A stretch of DNA of 5,994 nucleotides from Clostridia bacterium (lineage in GTDB: Bacteria; Bacillota; Clostridia; Christensenellales; Aristaeellaceae). The position numbers were made by a program, and so were the translations under genes. Positions 1 to 5,208 of the stretch are shown piece after piece. The DNA lies in assembly GCA_017458865.1 (NCBI GenBank), contig JAFSZW010000426.1:1-5994 (forward strand), read 5' to 3'. Below the pieces are notes generated by a model, which saw only the letters and a list, made by a program, of their open reading frames with translations, was not told the DNA's origin and did not search any database. Positions within the stretch are counted from its first letter, which is position 1, and every line of letters starts with the position of its first letter.

Positions 1-1235
1 GCCTGGTAGACGTACTGGTCAAACCATGAGTCGGAGCAGACGTAGTAACCCTTGTCACCCTTCTCGTCGCCCCAGCTGTTTTCAATGCGCCAGCGGGTGG
101 GCCGTCCGTCCTCAATCTGGACGCCCGTGATGACCATGGCATGGTTCATGGCGGAGAGACCGTAGTTGAGGGCATCCGTCTTGGAGATGGACATATCAAG
201 CCCGGAGAGCAGGTCAAAGTTAAAGCTCCTGTCATCCCAGATGCCGAGCTCGCGGTCGCCGTAGTGACCGACATCGCTCCCGAACCAGACGACCTTGCCG
301 TCTTTGAGCTGGGCGATGATGGCGCCCTTGAAATCATCAAGCGAGAGGTTCAGGTGGCAGACATCCTTGCCGCCTACGACATTGCCCAGGTACCGGATGG
401 TAAAGGTCTTATCATACGGCTTGTCCTCGGTTGGCGCGTGGATGATGCTCACGGTGTCATCGAGCAGCGTGAAAACGCCGTAGCGCTCTGCAAAGGAAAG
501 GGGGGTCAGGTCGGTTTCGACATGATAGTCCTTCTTCTCCTTGTCGATCCACTCAAAGGAGAACGTCTTTGGCGGCTCGCCATAGCAGCTGCACAGGAAG
601 CCGTAGATCCTGCCAAGAATGCTGTTCTTTTCGGCCTCAACCTCATCATGAGAGGCACCGGCGTGAATCAGCTCGCGAAGCCTGGCGGCGCCGATCTTGA
701 GCGCGCGGTTCAGCACATAATTGAGCTGACGCGTGTTGCTGCTCTGGTAGGTCTCATCGTAGACGTCCTTGGGGACGATGCCGTACTTGCGGACGATGTT
801 GACGAACATATCCCACTGGCCGCCGTCATGCACACCGGTATTCAGGATGAACATCACCGTGCGGTCATCCGTCGGCAGATCTGCCGTCTCTATCATGCTC
901 TCAAGGAAGTAGTTGCAGCGCTCGAACTTGTCAAAGAAAGCCAGGTAGCTCTGGGAGAGCTCGAACTTCTCGATGTTCCGGGCTTTGGCGATGCGCTCGC
1001 GCAGGACATTGGTCGCCGCAAAAAGCCAGCAGCGGCCGGAATGCTTCTGATTGGTGACCTCCATGGTGGGGATCTCAATGGAGAACTTCTGGCGAAGCTT
1101 GAAGGCATCTTTCGGGGAAAAGGCAACGTTGTACAGGTCACTCTTGGAGAGTGCCAGGGTTGCCAGCTGGCGGCCGCTGTCGGAGCAGTAGGCATCGTTG
1201 AAGGTGTTTAGAAGTTCCGGGGTAATCGCGTTCAT
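1..1235 (-). CDS. pepC: Aminopeptidase C / bleomycin hydrolase-type cysteine peptidase, C-terminus cut by window edge
   Basis: A cytoplasmic papain-fold (peptidase family C1B) aminopeptidase that removes N-terminal residues from peptides; the family forms hexamers with the active sites facing an inner cavity. Reading the minus strand gives 411 codons with no stop. The triad is visible: Cys69 in NQKHSGRCW (with oxyanion-hole Gln63), His365 in AMNHAMVITG and Asn386 in ENSWG. Other family-typical segments are VWFGSDVGHYG and, at the edge, DSWFDQYVYQ. Family members are about 440-450 residues, so some 30-40 C-terminal residues, including the tail that enters the active site, lie outside. The start is placed at the ATG at 1235 because AAAGGA ends 8 bases before it; a second in-frame ATG at 1244 abuts that ribosome site and has no room for it. 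The gene has its own promoter and is separated from the upstream copper operon by a terminator. Identity is secure. Confidence 0.95.
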   Translation of the reverse strand, partial: MNAITPELLNTFNDAYCSDSGRQLATLALSKSDLYNVAFSPKDAFKLRQKFSIEIPTMEVTNQKHSGRCWLFAATNVLRERIAKARNIEKFELSQSYLAFFDKFERCNYFLESMIETADLPTDDRTVMFILNTGVHDGGQWDMFVNIVRKYGIVPKDVYDETYQSSNTRQLNYVLNRALKIGAARLRELIHAGASHDEVEAEKNSILGRIYGFLCSCYGEPPKTFSFEWIDKEKKDYHVETDLTPLSFAERYGVFTLLDDTVSIIHAPTEDKPYDKTFTIRYLGNVVGGKDVCHLNLSLDDFKGAIIAQLKDGKVVWFGSDVGHYGDRELGIWDDRSFNFDLLSGLDMSISKTDALNYGLSAMNHAMVITGVQIEDGRPTRWRIENSWGDEKGDKGYYVCSDSWFDQYVYQ

Positions 1236-1266
1236 AGTCGTCATCCTTTCTCAAAAGTCTGGTGCA

Positions 1267-1295
1267 ATTGTAGTACAGGGCAGAGGAAAAGTCAA
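1267..1295 (-). promoter_or_regulatory. pepC promoter (sigma-70/A type)
   Basis: On the minus strand, TTGACT (1290-1295) and TACAAT (1267-1272) are separated by exactly 17 bases, close to the consensus. Transcription should start near 1260, giving a leader of about 25 bases before the ATG at 1235. No operator or riboswitch-like structure is evident in the 110 bases between this gene and the copper operon terminator, so pepC looks constitutively expressed. Confidence 0.8.
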
Positions 1296-1344
1296 CGCGC
1301 ACGGGGATGCAGCACCGTTTGTGGAAAGCTTTTATGGCATATAC

Positions 1345-1378
1345 AAACACGGCACAGCCGAATGGCTGTGCCGTGTTT
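1345..1378 (-). terminator. Intrinsic terminator of the csoR-copA operon
   Basis: A perfect 15-bp inverted repeat (1345-1359 with 1364-1378) has a 4-base loop and a GC-rich core, CGGCACAGCC paired with GGCTGTGCCG. It lies a few bases after the copA stop codon. On the minus strand the stem ends in TTT and is followed by GTATAT, a modest U-rich tail; on the plus strand it is followed by a T run, so the hairpin could stop transcription in either direction. It separates the copper operon from the pepC promoter. Confidence 0.85.
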
Positions 1379-1384
1379 TTGGGA

Positions 1385-1594
1385 TCAGGCGACGCTCAGC
1401 ACCTTGTAGTCCTTGTCCTCGACGGCTTTGGTCAGCGTGGCATTGTCGACCTCGGCAGAAAGGGTGACGACAGCAGTGCCGGCGGTGTGGCTGACATTTG
1501 CCTCGCTGACGCCATCAATGGCTTCAAGCGCCTTTTTGACGGTTGCCTCGCAGTGGGGGCACATCATGCCCTCAATTTTCAGTGTCTTTTCCAT
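1385..1594 (-). CDS. copZ: Possible separately translated CopZ copper chaperone (in-frame 3' end of copA)
   Basis: The last 69 codons of copA form a complete CopZ-type chaperone on their own: a Met start, a beta-alpha-beta-beta-alpha-beta heavy-metal-associated fold, and the Cu(I)-binding motif GMMCPHC at residues 10-16. Its length is the usual one for free CopZ. The ATG at 1594 lies 11 bases after AAAGGAGG, a strong ribosome site embedded in the copA reading frame. This suggests that the same mRNA may give both full CopA and a free cytoplasmic chaperone. That the domain is a chaperone-type module is clear; that it is also made as a free protein is inference. The alternative is that it is only a fused C-terminal metal-binding domain and the ribosome site is a relic of a former separate gene. 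Confidence 0.5.
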   Translation of the reverse strand: MEKTLKIEGMMCPHCEATVKKALEAIDGVSEANVSHTAGTAVVTLSAEVDNATLTKAVEDKDYKVLSVA

Positions 1595-3946
1595 GGATAC
1601 AGGTTCCTCCTTTGTTGGGTCGGGTTGATTGGGGTTATGCCGAATGTGCTTTTTGAGGGGCTTGTCTTTTTCTGCATTGCGCAGGTTGAAAAGATTGAGC
1701 CGGCGCGCATTGGTGACAACACAGAAACTGGACAGGCTCATGGCGGCTGCGCCGAACATGGGGTTCAGCTTGAGGCCGAAGAGCGGATACCAGAGACCGG
1801 CAGCCAGCGGGATGCCGATGACGTTGTAGAAGAACGCCCAGAACAGGTTCTGGTGGATATTGCGAAGGGTTGCGCGGCTGAGCCGGATGGCTGCCGGCAC
1901 ATCCATGAGGCTGCTCTTCATGAGGACGATATCGGCCGCGTCAATGGCGACATCCGTGCCTGCCCCAATGGCAATGCCGATATCGGCGCGGGTCAGGGCA
2001 GGGGCATCGTTGATGCCGTCACCGACCATGGCGACCCTGCCGGATTTTTGCAGCCTGCGGATTACCGCTTCCTTGCCGTCCGGCAGGACGCCTGCGACGA
2101 CCTCGTCGACGCCTGCCAGCTGCCCTATGGCTTTTGCGGTGCGCTCATTGTCACCGGTCAGCATGACGACGCGGATGCCGAGATTCTGCAGCTGCCGGAT
2201 GGCCTCGGGACTGTCCTCCTTGATGACATCTGCAACAGCGATTGTGCCGATGTAGCGCCCGCCAAGGACAAAGCACAGTGGTGTCTTGCCTTCCTGAGCC
2301 AGACGCTCTGTGAGCGGGCGGACATCCCCGGGCAGGCTGCCGGTCTGCCCGCTGATGTAGGCGAAACTGCCGCCGGTCAGCACCTGGCCGTCAAGGGTTG
2401 CGGTCAGGCCGTTGCCGGGAAGTGCCCTGAAATCGGACACGTGCGAAGGGCTGACCGACTCGGTGCCCGCGTACTCGATCACCGCTCTGGCCAGCGGGTG
2501 CTCACTCATGCTCTCAAGGGAGGCGGCCAGGCGGAGCAGCTCGGTTTCATTAAGGCCGGGCGCGGGGTAAAGGCCTGTGACCCTTGGTTCGCCCTTTGTA
2601 ATGGTTCCGGTCTTGTCAAGCGCGATGATGTCAATGCTGCCCGCATTTTCAAGCGATACGGCGGTCTTGAAGAGAATGCCGTTCTTGGCGCCCATGCCGT
2701 TGCCGACCATGATTGCCACAGGTGTGGCAAGGCCCAGGGCGCAGGGGCAGGAAATGACCAGGACCGAGATGCCGCGGGCCAGTGCAAAGGCCCAGGTCTG
2801 GCCGGCGAGCAGCCAGATGACGGTGGTGATGGCCGCGATGGTGATGACGGCCGGAACGAAAATGCCGGAGACGCGGTCCGCAATCTTGGCAATCGGCGCC
2901 TTGGTTGCGGCGGCATCGCTGACCATCTTGACGATCTGGGAGAGCGTCGTGTCCTCGCCCACGCGCGTGGCCTCACAGATCAGGGCGCCTGACTGGTTTA
3001 TCGTCGCGGCGCTGACGGGGTCGCCTGCGCTCTTGTCGACCGGAATGCTTTCACCGGTCAGGGCGGATTCATTGACGGCGCTGCTGCCCTCAAGGACGAC
3101 GCCGTCTACCGGAATGCTCTCACCCGGGCGGACAATGAAATGGTCGCCGCGCATGACCTGGTCAATGCCAATGGTTACCTCATTGCCGTCCCTGAGAACC
3201 GTGGCGGTTTTCGGTGCGAGGCGCATCAGGCTCTTGAGGGCATCCGTTGTTTTGCCCTTGGAGCGGGCCTCAAGCATTTTGCCGACGGTGATCAGGGCCA
3301 GAATCATGGCAGCGGACTCAAAGTAGAAATCCATCATGTAGGTGCTGACCAGATCCATGCGTCCATCTGTCTGGGCTCTTGTCATGGCAAAGAGCACCAG
3401 CGTAGACCAGAGGAATGAGGCAAAGGAGCCGAGGGCGACGAGCGTATCCATGTTGGGCGCCCGGTGGAGCAGGCCTTTGAAGCCATTTACAAAGAACTTC
3501 TGGTTAATGACCATGACAATGGCTGCGAGAATCAGCTGGATGAGGCCCATGGCAACATGGTTACCGCTGAAAAAGGCGGGCAGGGGAAAGCCCCACATCA
3601 TGTGGCCCATGGAGAAATACATGAGGATGAGAAGAAAGCCGACAGAGGCAATGAGCCTGCGGCGCAGGACCGGCGTTTCCCGGTCTTCTAGAATAGATGT
3701 ATCCATAGCATCTGTTGCATTATTTGCGGCAGAACTTGACGCGTTTTGTCCGCGCAGCTTCGCGCCGTATCCGGCAGCCTCGACGGCGGCAATGACGGCA
3801 CTGGGGTTCGCGGTGCCCTCGACGCCCATGGAATTGGTCAGCAGAGACACGGAGCAACTGCTGACGCCATCAACGGCTGAGACGGCCTTTTCCACGCGCG
3901 CGCTGCATGCGGCGCAGCTCATGCCGGTTACCTGGTATTGTTCCAT
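1385..3946 (-). CDS. copA: Cu(I)-exporting P1B-type ATPase CopA with C-terminal CopZ-like domain
   Basis: An inner-membrane pump of 853 residues that exports Cu(I) using ATP. Domains in order: N-terminal heavy-metal-binding domain with GMSCAAC (Cys11, Cys14); four membrane segments at about 97-119, 129-149, 167-188 and 203-223, with the Met/His-rich MGHMMWG in the first; actuator domain with TGES at 297-300; two membrane segments around 358-411, with the metal-binding CPC at 400-402; phosphorylation site DKTGT at Asp444; nucleotide-binding HP at 483-484; TGDN at 597-600 and GDGINDAP at 642-649; last two membrane segments at about 698-747. Tyr707-Asn708 and Met736..Ser739-Ser740 match the Cu(I)-specific (P1B-1) pattern. 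Residues 785-853 are a second metal-binding domain (GMMCPHC, Cys796 and Cys799) after a polar linker. The start at 3946 has GAAGGG 6 bases upstream. It follows csoR by 25 bases, so the two are very likely co-transcribed. Confidence 0.96.
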   Translation of the reverse strand: MEQYQVTGMSCAACSARVEKAVSAVDGVSSCSVSLLTNSMGVEGTANPSAVIAAVEAAGYGAKLRGQNASSSAANNATDAMDTSILEDRETPVLRRRLIASVGFLLILMYFSMGHMMWGFPLPAFFSGNHVAMGLIQLILAAIVMVINQKFFVNGFKGLLHRAPNMDTLVALGSFASFLWSTLVLFAMTRAQTDGRMDLVSTYMMDFYFESAAMILALITVGKMLEARSKGKTTDALKSLMRLAPKTATVLRDGNEVTIGIDQVMRGDHFIVRPGESIPVDGVVLEGSSAVNESALTGESIPVDKSAGDPVSAATINQSGALICEATRVGEDTTLSQIVKMVSDAAATKAPIAKIADRVSGIFVPAVITIAAITTVIWLLAGQTWAFALARGISVLVISCPCALGLATPVAIMVGNGMGAKNGILFKTAVSLENAGSIDIIALDKTGTITKGEPRVTGLYPAPGLNETELLRLAASLESMSEHPLARAVIEYAGTESVSPSHVSDFRALPGNGLTATLDGQVLTGGSFAYISGQTGSLPGDVRPLTERLAQEGKTPLCFVLGGRYIGTIAVADVIKEDSPEAIRQLQNLGIRVVMLTGDNERTAKAIGQLAGVDEVVAGVLPDGKEAVIRRLQKSGRVAMVGDGINDAPALTRADIGIAIGAGTDVAIDAADIVLMKSSLMDVPAAIRLSRATLRNIHQNLFWAFFYNVIGIPLAAGLWYPLFGLKLNPMFGAAAMSLSSFCVVTNARRLNLFNLRNAEKDKPLKKHIRHNPNQPDPTKEEPVSMEKTLKIEGMMCPHCEATVKKALEAIDGVSEANVSHTAGTAVVTLSAEVDNATLTKAVEDKDYKVLSVA
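1606..1613 (-). promoter_or_regulatory. Internal ribosome binding site before the CopZ-like domain
   Basis: AAAGGAGG on the minus strand lies within copA codons for Thr-Lys-Glu-Glu (about residues 778-781). It ends 11 bases before the in-frame Met785 codon. The match to the anti-Shine-Dalgarno sequence is stronger than that of the site in front of copA itself (GAAGGG), though the spacing is slightly long. Confidence 0.55.
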
Positions 3947-3971
3947 ACAGATCCCTTCTATCTTGACTGGT

Positions 3972-4328
3972 TTATTTCATCAGTTTCTGGAGCGTGGTCA
4001 GCAGCTCCTCAATCGTTTCATCATTCCCGTTTCGGATGTCATTGGCCACACAGGTGCGGATATGACTGTCGAGCAGCACTTTTGAAAAGCTGCCGAGCGC
4101 GGCACTGGCTGCGGCAACCTGTGTCAGGATATCCGGACAGTAGGCGTCTTTTTCCACCATGGACCGGATGCCGCGGATCTGGCCTTCTATCCGGTTCAGC
4201 CGGTTGATCAGGTTTTTCGCTTCCTCAGGGCTGCGCTTTTTCGTGCGCACCTTGCAGCAGGCCGCCTCGTCCACGGGCGTTTCAGATGGTTTCGTGGCGT
4301 TATCCGTAACAATCACCTCCTGCGGCAT
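3972..4328 (-). CDS. csoR: Copper-sensing transcriptional repressor CsoR
   Basis: A small all-helical DNA-binding repressor (CsoR/RcnR family) that releases its operator when it binds Cu(I). Counting from the ATG at 4328 it has 118 residues. The family core INRLNRIEGQIRGI at 41-54 is followed by the Cu(I) ligands Cys64 (DAYC), His89 and Cys93 (DSHIRTC), which match the Cys-His-Cys set of copper-sensing members rather than nickel or formaldehyde sensors. The N-terminal tail carries an extra Cys-Cys pair at 24-25. The start is uncertain: the ATG overlaps the predicted -10 box, whereas AGGAGGTGAT at 4321-4312 points to codon 8, an ACG at 4307, which would give 111 residues. An open frame also continues upstream to a TTG at 4409, but that runs through the operator and is unlikely to be translated. 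The gene is first in the operon and should repress itself and copA. Confidence 0.93.
   Translation of the reverse strand: MPQEVIVTDNATKPSETPVDEAACCKVRTKKRSPEEAKNLINRLNRIEGQIRGIRSMVEKDAYCPDILTQVAAASAALGSFSKVLLDSHIRTCVANDIRNGNDETIEELLTTLQKLMK
4312..4321 (-). promoter_or_regulatory. Perfect Shine-Dalgarno sequence for csoR, facing an ACG codon
   Basis: The minus strand reads AGGAGGTGAT, a 10-base perfect match to the complement of the 16S rRNA 3' end. Counting from AGGAGG, the in-frame ACG at 4307-4305 lies 8 bases downstream, the position where a start codon is expected. It sits at the predicted 5' end of the transcript. This site argues that csoR translation starts downstream of the ATG at 4328. 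Confidence 0.65.
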
Positions 4329-4355
4329 TATATACCCCCATGGGGTATATTGCAA
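4327..4355 (-). promoter_or_regulatory. csoR-copA operon promoter
   Basis: On the minus strand, TTGCAA (4350-4355) and a consensus TATAAT (4327-4332) are separated by exactly 17 bases. The transcript should begin near 4320, at the AGGAGG ribosome site. The spacer is occupied by the CsoR palindrome, so repressor binding would block RNA polymerase directly. Confidence 0.8.
4330..4350. promoter_or_regulatory. CsoR operator (copper-responsive palindrome)
   Basis: Perfect 9-bp half-sites ATATACCCC and GGGGTATAT are separated by 3 bases and centred on 4340. The AT-flanked C-tract/G-tract inverted repeat is the known form of CsoR operators. It lies between -35 and -10 of the promoter for csoR-copA, the expected place for copper-relieved autorepression. 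No second copy was noticed in the window. Confidence 0.88.
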
Positions 4356-4416
4356 GCCCCCTTTGGAGAAAATTTTAACGGACAGTAGATGGAATGCTCT
4401 GTCTGGCAATTTCGCA

Positions 4417-4444
4417 TTGAAAATGCCGCGTTATCTGATATAAT
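4417..4444 (+). promoter_or_regulatory. Promoter for the Nudix-tldD unit
   Basis: TTGAAA (4417-4422) and a consensus TATAAT (4439-4444) are separated by 16 bases, preceded by TGA. Transcription should start near 4451. It diverges from the copper promoter; its -35 begins about 77 bases from the centre of the CsoR operator, so direct CsoR control is not expected. Confidence 0.7.
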
Positions 4445-4475
4445 ACACGAAGCATACAAAAGGAACGCATCTCAG

Positions 4476-4631
4476 ATGAAAGCAGGGATGCATTCCCTTG
4501 AATCCGGGGAGGCAATCGGACTTGGAGATTTGGACGGTTACGGGCGGGAGTTTTCCGCCCGCTGCGTACGGACAGCGCGGGGCAAAACCGGCAGATGCTG
4601 CGGCGTCAGACCGGTTTACGGTCACGCTTGA
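4476..4631 (+). other. Short reading frame that may be the true 5' end of the Nudix gene, out of frame
   Basis: An ATG at 4476 lies about 25 bases after the predicted transcription start and 11 bases after AGGA. It opens a 51-codon frame (MKAGMHSLESGEAIGLGDL...) that stops inside the Nudix gene but in another frame. Its first 26 codons look coding-like: G is favoured at position 1 and GC is low at position 2, whereas the Nudix frame over the same bases is GC-rich at position 2. One surplus base near the GGGG run at 4579-4582 would join it to the Nudix frame and give a protein of about 214 residues. Alternatively it is a chance frame. Confidence 0.35.
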
Positions 4632-5121
4632 GGGCGCGGACGGCAGGCAGATCCTGCACGGCATCAGCAGCGATGAGCTGGACGATATAAAGATCGGACG
4701 GTCGTACGTGATAAAGGATGGCCGGCTGTTTCGCGCCATTCACGTTGCCGCTGCGGTGATCTGTCAGGATCACAGGGTGTTTGCAACCCAGCGGGGATAC
4801 GGCGAGCAGAAGGATGGATGGGAGTTTCCCGGCGGGAAGCTTGAGAAGGGTGAGACGGCTGAGACTGCGCTGATCCGGGAGATCCGGGAGGAGCTGGCCG
4901 CGACGATAACGGTAGACCGGTTTCTTACCCGGATTGAGTACGATTACCCGGATTTCCATCTCTCTATGGACTGCTTTCTTTGCAGTCTGGCGGAGGGCAC
5001 GCTGACGCTGCTCGAGCATGAGGCATCTGCCTGGCTGAGCACTGAGGAACTGGATCTGGTTGACTGGCTGCCGGCAGACAGGGTTGTCCTGCCGGAGGTA
5101 CTGAAAGTACTGGGAACATAA
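4522..5121 (+). CDS. Nudix hydrolase, MutT-like (deoxy)nucleoside triphosphate pyrophosphohydrolase with N-terminal extension
   Basis: It probably hydrolyses oxidised or non-canonical (d)NTPs to the monophosphate and pyrophosphate in the cytoplasm, keeping the nucleotide pool clean. From the TTG at 4522 it has 199 residues. The C-terminal part, from about residue 73 (IHVAAAVI), is a MutT-like domain with RGYGEQKDGWEFPGG and a full Nudix box: Gly105, Glu111, Arg119-Glu120 and Glu123-Glu124, with Ala126 in place of the usual Gly. YDYPDFHLSMDCF and the WLPAD near the end are typical of the 8-oxo-dGTPase/CTPase-like group of about 130 residues. The first 70 or so residues are an extension I do not recognise. 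No in-frame ATG exists; TTG 4522 was chosen because GGGGAGG ends 9 bases before it, and TTG 4498 is an alternative. The real start may instead be the out-of-frame ATG at 4476. Substrate is not determinable from sequence. Confidence 0.85.
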   Translation: MEIWTVTGGSFPPAAYGQRGAKPADAAASDRFTVTLEGADGRQILHGISSDELDDIKIGRSYVIKDGRLFRAIHVAAAVICQDHRVFATQRGYGEQKDGWEFPGGKLEKGETAETALIREIREELAATITVDRFLTRIEYDYPDFHLSMDCFLCSLAEGTLTLLEHEASAWLSTEELDLVDWLPADRVVLPEVLKVLGT

Positions 5122-5208
5122 GAGGAATTTGCCGCACTGCCCGGGGCGGCGGACGGATACGAATCACTTGCAGTGCATCTGGCTGCAGAATGCGAAGGGA
5201 GTAGAGGA

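Noticed and set aside
141..1211. Plus-strand open frame of 356 codons
   Set aside because: It is antisense to pepC, which has its full catalytic triad on the minus strand. The plus-strand translation shows no known motif and there is no matching ribosome site or promoter.
1307..2992. Plus-strand open frame of 561 codons
   Set aside because: It lies antisense to copA, whose motifs and domain order are unmistakable. Its translation is rich in Gly, Asp and Cys with no recognisable domain; such shadows are common opposite GC-rich genes.
4329..4409. Upstream extension of csoR to a TTG at 4409
   Set aside because: The extension would run through the promoter and CsoR operator, adds residues not typical of the family, and has no good ribosome site before the TTG.
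4541..4561. Hairpin CGGCGGG-type stem (7 bp) inside the Nudix 5' region
   Set aside because: The short stem with a 7-base loop has no T tract after it and lies within probable coding sequence, so it is not supported as a terminator or riboswitch.
5122..5208. Possible terminator between the Nudix gene and tldD
   Set aside because: Only weak GC-rich pairing (GCCGC with GCGGC) is present and no T run follows, so read-through into tldD is more likely.
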